Assembly: GCF_003987315.1 (NCBI RefSeq)
Contig: NZ_PIPI01000003.1
Coordinates: forward strand, 186,001-250,000
Direction of reading: 5' to 3'
DNA: 64,000 nucleotides
Origin: Aliidiomarina haloalkalitolerans
GTDB taxonomy: Bacteria; Pseudomonadota; Gammaproteobacteria; Enterobacterales; Alteromonadaceae
Shown here in pieces: positions 1 to 8,523 of the stretch; the first letter of the stretch is position 1; each line of letters begins with the position of its first letter. Position numbers and translations under genes: made by a program. A model generated the notes under the pieces. That model did no database searches, was not told the DNA's origin, and worked only from the letters and a program-made list of their open reading frames with translations.

Positions 1-354
1 GAGATCTATCCCAATACCTTCTTTTTTGCGATTGAATCATCGGTCATTGTTTGGATTTGCCTCATCTTGATTATCACCCTTGAAGCGCTCGCCGGAATTG
101 TGGCGCTTGCAGGTGCATTTGCAATGTTGCGTGCACGGCGTGAGGAGGCCAGTCTATTTAATGAGTCGAAATACTTTGCGTATCTGGGCGCTGGTATCGC
201 ACTGTTGGTTTGGTTTGGATTATTTACAGTTCTCGGCGGTGCGTTCTTTCAAATGTGGCAAACGCCGCTTGGGGGTGGGTCGCTAGAAGGCTCATTTCAA
301 TATTTAGGCTCTATTGCGCTAGTCACCTTATTTGTTAGTATGCCGGACCATTAG
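1..354 (+). CDS. DUF2165 family small membrane protein (5' end outside window)
   Basis: The frame is open from base 1 to a TAG at 352-354, so 117 C-terminal residues are present and the true start lies upstream. At least three hydrophobic segments are visible (around residues 8-22, 24-42 and 60-80), with a charged loop between the second and third, and a final hydrophobic stretch ends in the motif FVSMPDH. The AFFQMWQTP motif followed by a last helix ending in a 'S(M/L)PD' tail is characteristic of DUF2165 integral membrane proteins; full members are roughly 160 residues. Function is unknown. A strong terminator follows directly, so the gene ends its transcription unit here. Confidence 0.75.
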   Translation, partial: EIYPNTFFFAIESSVIVWICLILIITLEALAGIVALAGAFAMLRARREEASLFNESKYFAYLGAGIALLVWFGLFTVLGGAFFQMWQTPLGGGSLEGSFQYLGSIALVTLFVSMPDH

Positions 355-362
355 TAGTTTTT

Positions 363-396
363 AGCTGCCGAGGTTGCTATGCCTCGGTAGCTTTTT
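363..396 (+). terminator. Intrinsic terminator after DUF2165 gene
   Basis: An 11-bp stem (363-373 with 382-392, one G-T pair) closes an 8-nt loop and runs into five T residues. It separates the DUF2165 gene from the acetyltransferase gene. Confidence 0.75.
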
Positions 397-407
397 ACGG
401 AGCCGAG

Positions 408-1061
408 ATGAAGACCTATCTAGATTTAAAGAGTTGGAATCGCCAAGCACACTTCGAGTTTTATCGACATTTTGACGAGCCATTCTTTGGCCTCTGCGTC
501 GACATTGATTGTGGTCGCGTATTGCAATGGTGTAAGGCGCAAAATCAGTCATTTTACCTGTTTTACGTGCATAAAATTGCTCAAGTGGTGAATGAGATAG
601 AATCGTTTCGCTATCGACTTGAAGGTGAGCAGGTTGCGGTTTACGACGAGGTGGCAATGGGGGCGACAGTCGACCGAGCCGACGGTAGCTTTGGTTTTTC
701 GTTCATTCCTTTTGTGCAAGACTTCCATGAGTTTGCTCGCGGTGCTGAAGCTGAATTTGCCCGGGTGCGGGCACGAACAGACCTAGAGCCTTCGAATGGT
801 ACCGACAATGTTATTCACTTTTCAGCTGTTCCATGGGTGAAATTTACCGCCTTAAGCCATGCTCGGCGTTTCTCGACAAGCGATAGCTGTCCAAAAATAT
901 CGGTCGGCAAGGTCACCAAGGTTCCAGCTTTTGATGCTGCTGGAGACCTAGTACAGAAACAAGTAATGCCGGTTTCAGTGCATGGTCACCATGCCTTGAT
1001 GGATGGCGCTGATATTGCTCGTTTTATGCACCGGCTGGAAGTGCTATTTGCGGAAGTTTAA
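408..1061 (+). CDS. Chloramphenicol acetyltransferase-family (CatA-fold) acyltransferase
   Basis: The 217-residue length matches classical type A CATs (about 215-220). The sequence has the hallmarks of the fold: an N-terminal segment like that of CAT (YLDLKSWNRQAHFEFY), a mid-protein SFIPF strand, and the catalytic HHxxxDG box near the C terminus (HGHHALMDGAD). In this family the histidine deprotonates the acceptor hydroxyl and acetyl-CoA is the donor. Chromosomal homologues are common in marine bacteria and often do not confer resistance, so the substrate is unassigned. The ATG follows a GGAG ribosome site 6 nt upstream (403-408 region). It stands alone between two terminators. Confidence 0.8.
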   Translation: MKTYLDLKSWNRQAHFEFYRHFDEPFFGLCVDIDCGRVLQWCKAQNQSFYLFYVHKIAQVVNEIESFRYRLEGEQVAVYDEVAMGATVDRADGSFGFSFIPFVQDFHEFARGAEAEFARVRARTDLEPSNGTDNVIHFSAVPWVKFTALSHARRFSTSDSCPKISVGKVTKVPAFDAAGDLVQKQVMPVSVHGHHALMDGADIARFMHRLEVLFAEV

Positions 1062-1073
1062 GGCAGCTAGCTC

Positions 1074-1110
1074 GAAAAAAAGGGCTGCAATTGTTTCGCA
1101 GCCCTTTTTT
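1074..1110. terminator. Bidirectional intrinsic terminator between convergent genes
   Basis: An 8-bp perfect stem (1081-1088 with 1098-1105) is preceded by A7 and followed by T6, so it can end both the acetyltransferase gene and the YebC-family gene on the other strand. Confidence 0.85.
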
Positions 1111-1166
1111 ATATCGTTATTTCACTCGAAGGGTCGCCTTAAGTAGGTCGACTTAATGCGCCTGAG

Positions 1167-1883
1167 TTACCACTGTGCGTTGTGAAATACGCGCTGAACG
1201 TCGTCACAATCTTCGAGCATATCGAGGAATTTTTCCATCATAGGTAAATCCTCAGCCGGCAAGTCCATCATGGTTTGTGGTACGAATTGAATTTCGTCGA
1301 CTTCAAATTCAATACCCTCAAAGGCGCTTAAGAGTGCTTGCTTGGTTTTCGCATACTCAGTATTCGGTGCGAATACAGTAATTTTTCCGTCTTCAGCTTC
1401 AACGTCTGTGACGTCTACATCGGCTTCCATGAGCGCTTCGAGCACTGCGTCCTCGTCGTCACCGGCAAACTTGAAAATCGAGCAATGATCAAACATGTGA
1501 GCAACCGAGCCCGGCGCACCAAGTTTGGTTTTGGTTTTGGTGAAACAGTTGCGCACTTCACCAACTGTTCGATTTGGATTGTCAGTTAAGCACTCAACGA
1601 TAACCATGCAGTTGCCAGGACCAAATCCTTCGTAACGGGCAGGAGAATAGTCTTCGCCGCCGACGCCAGACGCTTTGTCGAGCGCATTCTGGATCACGTG
1701 GGCTGGTACTTGGTCTTTGCGGGCGCGGTCAATTAAACCCCGTAATGACAAGTTCGCTGCGGGGTCAGTACCACCACTTTTCGCGACTACATAAATTTCA
1801 CGACCATATTTGCTGTAAATTCGGCTTTTTGTCGTAGCTGTTTTGGCAATCGAATCTTTTCGGTTTTGAAACGCGCGACCCAT
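1167..1883 (-). CDS. YebC/PmpR family DNA-binding regulator, YeeN subtype
   Basis: At 238 residues it is the length of E. coli YeeN. The frame stays open 25 codons further upstream, but homology begins at MGRAFQNRK, and an AGGA ribosome site precedes that ATG (1881-1883), so this start was chosen. Conserved family stretches are visible: [58 protein letters not shown] and the C-terminal acidic region ending DVQRVFHN. YebC-like proteins bind DNA as regulators, and some relieve ribosome stalling at proline runs; which role this paralogue has is not shown. It converges on the acetyltransferase gene and diverges from the YkgJ gene. Confidence 0.9.
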   Translation of the reverse strand: MGRAFQNRKDSIAKTATTKSRIYSKYGREIYVVAKSGGTDPAANLSLRGLIDRARKDQVPAHVIQNALDKASGVGGEDYSPARYEGFGPGNCMVIVECLTDNPNRTVGEVRNCFTKTKTKLGAPGSVAHMFDHCSIFKFAGDDEDAVLEALMEADVDVTDVEAEDGKITVFAPNTEYAKTKQALLSAFEGIEFEVDEIQFVPQTMMDLPAEDLPMMEKFLDMLEDCDDVQRVFHNAQW

Positions 1884-2194
1884 AATTAAATCCTGTCTAA
1901 CAATGAATGTGCTTGCGCCGAAGCGGTGGCATTGCTGTTGATCGATGTTGTTGAGCAATGTCGTTGAGCAATGCCGTCAATTTATCATGACTTACCCGAG
2001 CAAGGCTAAATTTTAAGTGGTCAGAATTCTACCGTTGCTTGCGCCAGATTCCTAATATTTTGTGTTGATTTTCAACCTCAGCCACTATTCAAGCGACCCG
2101 CCTATTGCATATAATTCCGCCACTTCAACATTTGCCGACCGGCAACATGCTTGATGTTCAATGGTTTCTGTCGTTGGGTATTGAGTGTAATTAC
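1884..2194. other. 311-bp divergent intergenic region
   Basis: This non-coding stretch separates the YebC-type gene (minus) from the YkgJ gene (plus) and must hold both promoters. A plausible sigma-70 -10 box TATAAT lies at 2110-2115 with TTCAAG at 2088-2093, spacing 16, for the plus-strand gene. I see no RNA gene or repeat in it. Confidence 0.4.
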
Positions 2195-2542
2195 ATGAGT
2201 GCAACTAATCCGTGTGTAACGTGTGGCGCCTGCTGCGCGAATTTTCGTGTGTCTTTTTATTGGGCTGAAGGCAATGACGCCCCAAATGGCTATGTTCCGG
2301 CAGAGCTCACCGAGCAAATCAATTCATTTTATCGTTGTATGCGCGGAACCAATAGTTCGACCCCTCGTTGTGTCGCCTTACAAGGCGACATTGGCGGCGT
2401 CGTGGGTTGTTCGATTTATGGTGACCGACCGAGTCCGTGTCGTGATTTTGCTATCAGTTTAGATGGGTCGAATCCAGCCTGTGATCGAGCGCGCGCTAAA
2501 TATGGTATGGCACCTTTGATTACTATTCAGGAAGTGGCTTAA
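2195..2542 (+). CDS. YkgJ family cysteine-cluster protein
   Basis: Starting at the ATG just before [10 protein letters not shown] gives 115 residues, matching YkgJ-family proteins; the frame is open upstream from 2105 but without family similarity. The N-terminal CxxCxxCC cluster (CVTCGACC) and later conserved blocks [34 protein letters not shown] and CDRARAKYG are diagnostic of the family. These conserved cysteines are thought to chelate zinc or iron, but no biochemical role is established. The ribosome site is weak, so the exact start is less certain than the identity. Confidence 0.85.
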   Translation: MSATNPCVTCGACCANFRVSFYWAEGNDAPNGYVPAELTEQINSFYRCMRGTNSSTPRCVALQGDIGGVVGCSIYGDRPSPCRDFAISLDGSNPACDRARAKYGMAPLITIQEVA

Positions 2543-2771
2543 TTGACGTTTGTGTAATTTTGATTTGAAAACTTACAAGACTCAGCTATTGTTCATTAAA
2601 TGATATGCTGAGCATGAAATTAAATCATCTTGGATTCTCGTCACTTGAGCGCAACTGAGGGTTTACCCCTTGTTGTCAGACCAGTGATCGCTTAGGGTAG
2701 GGGGCATTCATTGCTCTGAGGTCAACCGTCGTTCACACTGACTTCTTGGCTGGTTAATAAGGACTGTTCAT

Positions 2772-4832
2772 TTGTTACGCATATGGTGTCGGGTCATCGC
2801 ACTGGGATCACTGTTGATTGGCAGCTTTTTACTGCCGTCGTATCCTGTGGTGGCCAATGTGACAGTCTTGGAGCAACGTGACTTTGAATTAGAAGCTGAG
2901 CTTGACGCGCTGCTCGGCCCAGGTATGTATCCAGCTGATCGTCAAGGCTTTGCCCAGCTTTTAATCGATATTACGCCGACCACACCGGTTTCCACCTATG
3001 TCCGTGCGTGGGGCTATCGAGCGTTAGAGCTGGCGCACGCAGAGAAAGCATATGATGCCGCAGAAGAAATTGCGCGAAAACTGCTTGAACATGCGGAAAG
3101 AGGCAACAGTGTCGCCGCAATCGCTGAAGTTTATGCGTTAAAAGCGGAAATTTTCGACCTGCAAAACAAGCGCCAGTTGGCGCAACGCGCGGTGGCGGAT
3201 TTCGAACGTCATAGTCATGACGTGACCAACCCTCGCATTCTATTTTTTGGTCATAATGTCGCTGGGCGAGTACTTGCCAATGCGCAACAGCACGAGCAGG
3301 CGCTCGAACACTTTTTGCGAGCCCAGCAGGCGATTGTAAATGATGACCAACAGCAAAACGTTCGCCGTCGGCAATTTCTAAACATGCACATCGCTCGGCT
3401 GTATGCGACGATTGAGAATTTCGAAGCCGCTTTGCCAATCGTTCGGTCCGCAATCGACGAAGGCTTGCGCTATCAAGTGCACCACCGGTTACCTGATTTA
3501 TACTTGGTTCAGGGGTATGTGCTCGGGCATTTAACGTCGCGGTCGGATGCCATTCAGTCCTATCGGCACGCATTATATTGGGCGGAACAAGAAAAGGATG
3601 TTCGCATTCAAATTATAGCGCGCAACAATATGGCTTCCGAACTGATTAACGACGCTGATTTTGATGCCGCAGAGGAATTACTTCTCGAGGCAAGGACAGT
3701 CGCATATTCCGAGCAACGCCTGCGAGAGCTGCAGTTTGTCGAGTTTAACTTAGCCAACATCGACGTAAAACGGGGCAATTACGCAGCCGGTATTGACCGC
3801 ATGCTGGCTATTCGCGAAGCCATCGTTAGTCATGGCAACGGCCGTGATGAAGCAGAAGTTCTCTATTATTTAGCACTCGCCTACGGCGAAGCAGGGCTAT
3901 TTGAAGAACAAGCTAAAACATTGTTAGATCTCCATGATGTCCGCCAACGTCTATTCCGTTCTGACCGTGAGCAGCTCATGGTGGAAATGCAAGCACGCTA
4001 CGAGGCCCATGACCAAGCGCAACAAATCGCCTTGTTACAACACGAAAATCAATTACGTGAACAGCAATTACAGAATACTCAACTCGTCCGAGGTATCAGT
4101 GTTTTGCTGATTCTGGTTTTAGTGTTGGTGTTGATTGTGATTGCCATGGGATACCGAACATCAAGAAAGGCAAATCAGCAACTCAATGAAGCAAACCGCC
4201 GCTTGCACCAACAAGCTTTACTCGATCCTTTAACTGGATTAGGTAATCGTCGACATTTCCAGAACTTAATGCAAGCGCGTCGGCAGCAAGCTCATCCAGC
4301 ATCAAGTGTCTTGATGCTGCTCGACCTCGATCATTTTAAACAAATTAACGATACCCTTGGACATGCTGCCGGCGACGAAGTACTGCGTGATGTCGCTAAG
4401 CGGCTGATTAGTGTTTGCGGGGAAGACGCTCATATCATTCGCTGGGGCGGCGAAGAATTTTTAATCTATGCGCCGTGCGCTGCGGCAGCAGAAGCGACAG
4501 TACTCACCGAAAACATTTTGATTGCCTTGAACGAAGCGCCGGTGGTGTATAACACTGGAGAAATTGCGGTTCATGCGACCATAGGGACCGTTATGTTGCC
4601 TATTTCTGACATTGACGAAACGCAACTCGACTGGGAGAAAGCGCTGCAGCTGGCTGATAATCTTCTTTATGTCGGTAAGTTACAAGGACGCAATCAAGCG
4701 CATTGTTTAAAAAGCATTCGGGGCCCTTATCAGACGATCGAAAGCCTGCTCTTTCGCGACTTTAACGCAGCGTTGGAACTTGATGTGCTCGATGTTGTGA
4801 AAATTCAAATTGAGGTGAGTGAGCCGGGTTAG
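2772..4832 (+). CDS. Periplasmic-TPR sensor diguanylate cyclase (GGDEF)
   Basis: This is a 686-residue membrane sensor with a signal peptide (residues 1-28), a long alpha-helical TPR-like sensory region (about 40-400), a coiled coil, one transmembrane helix (about 441-461), and a C-terminal GGDEF domain. The active site reads GGEEF (residues 559-563), and the DLDHFKQINDTLGHAAGD block is intact, so it should make c-di-GMP from GTP. The usual inhibitory RxxD site nine residues before the signature is absent. It begins at TTG with AAGGA about 10 nt upstream; no better ATG exists. The gene is paralogous to the one at 6342-8453 and its stop overlaps the convergent mscS-like gene by 4 nt. Confidence 0.88.
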   Translation: MLRIWCRVIALGSLLIGSFLLPSYPVVANVTVLEQRDFELEAELDALLGPGMYPADRQGFAQLLIDITPTTPVSTYVRAWGYRALELAHAEKAYDAAEEIARKLLEHAERGNSVAAIAEVYALKAEIFDLQNKRQLAQRAVADFERHSHDVTNPRILFFGHNVAGRVLANAQQHEQALEHFLRAQQAIVNDDQQQNVRRRQFLNMHIARLYATIENFEAALPIVRSAIDEGLRYQVHHRLPDLYLVQGYVLGHLTSRSDAIQSYRHALYWAEQEKDVRIQIIARNNMASELINDADFDAAEELLLEARTVAYSEQRLRELQFVEFNLANIDVKRGNYAAGIDRMLAIREAIVSHGNGRDEAEVLYYLALAYGEAGLFEEQAKTLLDLHDVRQRLFRSDREQLMVEMQARYEAHDQAQQIALLQHENQLREQQLQNTQLVRGISVLLILVLVLVLIVIAMGYRTSRKANQQLNEANRRLHQQALLDPLTGLGNRRHFQNLMQARRQQAHPASSVLMLLDLDHFKQINDTLGHAAGDEVLRDVAKRLISVCGEDAHIIRWGGEEFLIYAPCAAAAEATVLTENILIALNEAPVVYNTGEIAVHATIGTVMLPISDIDETQLDWEKALQLADNLLYVGKLQGRNQAHCLKSIRGPYQTIESLLFRDFNAALELDVLDVVKIQIEVSEPG

Positions 4833-6211
4833 GGCTCACTTTGTCCGCCGTCTGACTCTTTCTGTCGTTGGATCAACCGCTCAAGAGACTCAAGTACTTC
4901 TGGTGTGAGTGACTTTACATGTAAATCTCGTTGTGGGAATGGAATGGTGATACCCGCCTCTTTGAAGCGCTTGAAAATTTCAATTTTAATCGGCGAGCGC
5001 ACGCCTTCAAAACCGTTCATTGCGTCAGCAATCCATACGCGCAACTGCAGTTGGATGCCGTTATCACCAAATTCCATTAAACGAGCCACTGGTGCCGGAT
5101 CTTTTAACACTCGATCGGAAACCAAAGCACATTCTTCCATGATTCGAATGGCTTCTTCAGGGTCGTCATCGTAGCTAATATCAACATTAATTTTAATCCG
5201 CGTATTGGTGTCGGAATAGCTCCAGTTGATGACCTCAGAAGTAATGAGGTTCTCATTCGGAATCAAGGTGTCGACCCCTTCCCGGTTACGCAACACAATA
5301 TAACGCGAGCGTAGCTCTTGCACCCAGCCGAATTGTTCGCCAATGGTAATGACGTCACCAGGTTTCACCGAGCGGTCAAAAATCACAATAAACCCCGAAA
5401 TAAAATTTGCAGCTATGCGCTGTAAGCCAAAACCTAGCCCCACGCCTAAAGCGCCACCAAAGACGGCGAAGGTTGACATGTCAAAGCCGACAGAGCTTAA
5501 AGTGACTAAGACGGCAATGGTAATGAGCGCAAATTTAATGAATTTAATGAGCCCAACGCGAGTACTGGCGTTAAGAGCTTTGGTTTCTGCTAAACGAATT
5601 TCAAGAAGATGCGAAATCCAACCGGCGATGGTCAAGGCAATAATAATCAGGAAAAAGAGTTTTAGCCCCGAAAGAATAGACAGTCGAAAATCACCTAAAT
5701 TCACACCGACGGCATCTAATGCGGCGACTACCTGTGGCAGCAGGTTGAGTAAATAAAGGCCGACGATCACCCAGATGATCCCCGCAATCAGGCTCTCTGA
5801 AGCTTTTAAAAGTGGACCGCCTTTCAATGACTTACGCAAAAAATAGACAATTAGTCGAATGGCCGCAAAGGAACTGGTCAACGGTACTAAAACATTCAGA
5901 ATTGGCGTATCATCGAGCCACAGCTGGAGCACAAACTGGCCTGCCCAGAGGACGATCAGCATGCTTATCGGCCATAGAATTCGCTCTAACGACCGGTACG
6001 CTAAGCGTCTTAAGCCAGAGCTCGCGCTACCTGATTCACCCAGTTTAATTAACATACGTCGGCGAGTGTACAGAGCAACGAGAATAGCAATGCAAATCGT
6101 TACCCATTGCGGCACTGAGTCGGCGGAATACAAATGCTTTGTCTGTTCGGTAAGCGTTTGTAAAAGAGTTTGTACACTAAGAGTATCGGAACCAAATGAT
6201 TCGATAGCCAT
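4829..6211 (-). CDS. MscS family mechanosensitive ion channel
   Basis: This 460-residue inner-membrane protein has about five hydrophobic helices before the MscS core. The pore-lining helix is visible as GGALGVGLGFGLQRIAANFISG, followed by the cytoplasmic beta domain (SVKPGDVITIGEQFGWVQEL, RNREGVDTLIPNENL) and the alpha/beta C-terminal domain. MscS channels open under membrane tension and release solutes during hypo-osmotic shock, a fitting trait for a marine bacterium. It is longer than E. coli MscS (286 aa) because of the extra N-terminal helices, as in YbdG-type members. It lies between two paralogous diguanylate cyclase genes on the opposite strand; its 3' end overlaps one by 4 nt and no terminator is visible there. 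Confidence 0.9.
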   Translation of the reverse strand: MAIESFGSDTLSVQTLLQTLTEQTKHLYSADSVPQWVTICIAILVALYTRRRMLIKLGESGSASSGLRRLAYRSLERILWPISMLIVLWAGQFVLQLWLDDTPILNVLVPLTSSFAAIRLIVYFLRKSLKGGPLLKASESLIAGIIWVIVGLYLLNLLPQVVAALDAVGVNLGDFRLSILSGLKLFFLIIIALTIAGWISHLLEIRLAETKALNASTRVGLIKFIKFALITIAVLVTLSSVGFDMSTFAVFGGALGVGLGFGLQRIAANFISGFIVIFDRSVKPGDVITIGEQFGWVQELRSRYIVLRNREGVDTLIPNENLITSEVINWSYSDTNTRIKINVDISYDDDPEEAIRIMEECALVSDRVLKDPAPVARLMEFGDNGIQLQLRVWIADAMNGFEGVRSPIKIEIFKRFKEAGITIPFPQRDLHVKSLTPEVLESLERLIQRQKESDGGQSEP

Positions 6212-6341
6212 AAAAGGAATTCCTTACTAGATCCGCTGGGTAATATCTGGTATTTCTAAACAAACAACATAAGCTTAACAATAACAACGATTTCGTAAAT
6301 TGCGAAACAATAATCTCGGCACAGGGATGTGATGGAGTTCT

Positions 6342-8453
6342 ATGCCAATTTTAACTAAATATGCACTGTCCCTCTTCATTCTTGTCTTGTGGTCTGCGCC
6401 GGCCGCTGCGGTGCTTAGTGGTCCACTGACACTCTCGTTTGAACCGATCCAAGCACAACGCACCATTATTCACAGCGATTTAGAAGAAGCGCTCGATCTG
6501 TATTTAAACCTTGTCGATGATGAAGAACGAGAAGCCGAGCTGACCCGTATTTTGCAGGAGGTTGGCGCGAGTGAGTACCCATCAACTTACATGCGAGCGC
6601 AGAGTTATCAGTTCTTTGAGTTTTTGCGGCTGCAAGAGTTAGAGCAAGCAGAAGAACTGTTGGTGGAACTGTTGCCGTTTGCAGAGCAACATCCGTTTGC
6701 GGACGTCGTCATAGAATACTATGTCAATTGGCTCGAGTTGCGTCAATTTCAACAGCAAACGTCAGAGATGCTTGCTATTGCTGAACAACTCACGATGATT
6801 CTTGATCAAGTACAAAACCCCCGCATTGGCTACTATACAAACATTGTGCTTCTGGGAGTTTTTTCTAGTAATGGTCAATACCAACGTGCCCTGGAGCACG
6901 GTTTGCAGTCACTTGAGTGGCTGTCTTTAACTACAGATAATCGCCGTCGAACACGGCGAGTGGCGCTCACCGGCCAAATCACCCAAGTTCATTTGCAGCT
7001 GCGCAATTATGATTTAGCTATGGACTTGACGGTACAAGCTATTCAGGAAGCTGAAGAAGGCGAACTTTATGGCTTCTTGCCGGGATTGTATCTTCGCAAG
7101 GGCTATATTGAAGGTGTGCTAGGGCAAACCGAGTCGTCAATTGCTAGCCACCGCCGAGCGATCGAGTGGGCTGAACAAATGGAATGGCCCGGTGTTATTT
7201 TCACGAGTTTAAATAATATTGCATCGAGTTATATTGAATTAGAAAACTACGATCGAGCGCGAGAAATTCTGCTTGAGACTTATGAACTATTAGAGGCTCA
7301 TGATGCATTAGGGGATGATGTCGCAATCGCCCATGTTGTTTTGTTCAACCTTGGCTACATCGCCGTCATGACCGACGACTTTTCTGGTATTGAGGCGATT
7401 CGTAAGCATACAGACGCGTTGCGCAACCTGTCTGAACCAGGTGAGTTTTATGAACATCTAGAATTTGCTGCGCGGGCCTATGAGCGTGCGGGCATGTACC
7501 AAGCACAAGCGCAGACTCTATTGGAACAACGTAATCTAAGGGATACGATTTCGCAGACTGAGCGCGAAGATGCTTTGCGTGAACTCGAAGTGCGTTACCA
7601 AGCGCAAGACCGACTGCAGCAAATCGAATTGCTGCAACAACGTAACGATCTGCAAGAACAAATTATTGAAAACAAACAACTGCAGCAGCAAATCTTTATT
7701 CTCTTTGGTGTGGTGGTTGTTATGGGCTTGTTTTTACTTGCCTTCTTGTATCGCGCTGCACGCCGAGCGAATTTACGCTTGAAAGTCGCCAACAAACAGC
7801 TTGAGTTTCATTCTCGCCGCGACCCGCTAACTGCGTTACTTAATCGTCGTGCATTGCAGGATCATATGACGCACCGCGCTAAAAATGAGCGGCGTCATTC
7901 TAATCCTGAGCATCCGGACGGTCTAGTGCTGCTCGACGTCGACTACTTTAAACGAATTAACGATACACATGGTCATGCCGCAGGTGACACTGTATTGAAA
8001 GCCCTTAGTGAACGCTTAACGAACTTAGCGCGTTCTAGCGACCTAGTCGTGCGTTGGGGCGGTGAAGAGTTCTTACTTTACTTACCGGGTATGGCGGAAG
8101 CTAAATTGCCTGAATTTACCAGCCGAGTGTTACAAGTCATTGGCGAAAAGCCGGTGATACACGAAGGCAAAGAAATTCCAGTGACGGCGACAGCAGGCTT
8201 TATTCACTTGCCATTCGCAGGCATTGACGAGTCTGTCTTAGGTTGGGAGCGCGCCCTGCAGATAGCCGACATGGCTCTGTATATTGGTAAAGTTCATGGT
8301 CGAAATCGGGCTTATGGTTTGCGTGGTTTGAACAAACCATACGACGATATTAAAGATCAACTTGAACACGACTTGAATGCAGCAATTGAAGAGGGGGTCG
8401 TCGATTACGTTCTTATCGAAGGGCCAACACAAAAGCGGGACAGTGAGTCTTAG
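6342..8453 (+). CDS. Periplasmic-TPR sensor diguanylate cyclase (GGDEF), second paralogue
   Basis: The 703-residue product has the same architecture as the protein at 2772-4832: signal peptide (1-24), TPR-like periplasmic region, glutamine-rich coiled coil, one transmembrane helix (about 452-472), and GGDEF domain. The signature GGEEF is at 573-577 and, unlike its paralogue, a complete RxxD inhibitory site (R564-D567) precedes it, so product feedback is expected. The conserved metal and substrate block LLDVDYFKRINDTHGHAAGD is intact. The two proteins align throughout, including a shared motif near the C terminus (DLNAA), indicating local duplication followed by divergence. The signal sensed is unknown. 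A clear terminator follows. Confidence 0.88.
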   Translation: MPILTKYALSLFILVLWSAPAAAVLSGPLTLSFEPIQAQRTIIHSDLEEALDLYLNLVDDEEREAELTRILQEVGASEYPSTYMRAQSYQFFEFLRLQELEQAEELLVELLPFAEQHPFADVVIEYYVNWLELRQFQQQTSEMLAIAEQLTMILDQVQNPRIGYYTNIVLLGVFSSNGQYQRALEHGLQSLEWLSLTTDNRRRTRRVALTGQITQVHLQLRNYDLAMDLTVQAIQEAEEGELYGFLPGLYLRKGYIEGVLGQTESSIASHRRAIEWAEQMEWPGVIFTSLNNIASSYIELENYDRAREILLETYELLEAHDALGDDVAIAHVVLFNLGYIAVMTDDFSGIEAIRKHTDALRNLSEPGEFYEHLEFAARAYERAGMYQAQAQTLLEQRNLRDTISQTEREDALRELEVRYQAQDRLQQIELLQQRNDLQEQIIENKQLQQQIFILFGVVVVMGLFLLAFLYRAARRANLRLKVANKQLEFHSRRDPLTALLNRRALQDHMTHRAKNERRHSNPEHPDGLVLLDVDYFKRINDTHGHAAGDTVLKALSERLTNLARSSDLVVRWGGEEFLLYLPGMAEAKLPEFTSRVLQVIGEKPVIHEGKEIPVTATAGFIHLPFAGIDESVLGWERALQIADMALYIGKVHGRNRAYGLRGLNKPYDDIKDQLEHDLNAAIEEGVVDYVLIEGPTQKRDSES

Positions 8454-8474
8454 CTCAGTTGCAAAAGTAGCAGA

Positions 8475-8507
8475 AAAAAAAGCAGCGTATCAACGCTGCT
8501 TTTTTTG
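8475..8507. terminator. Bidirectional intrinsic terminator
   Basis: A 7-bp stem (8481-8487 with 8494-8500) is flanked by A8 on the left and T8 on the right, serving the diguanylate cyclase gene and the convergent peptidase gene. Confidence 0.85.
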
Positions 8508-8523
8508 TGTGGCAAGAAAAGTC

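Noticed and set aside
2971-3573. 200-codon open frame on the minus strand
   Set aside because: It is entirely antisense to the TPR region of the first GGDEF gene, has an odd composition and no signal or known motif.
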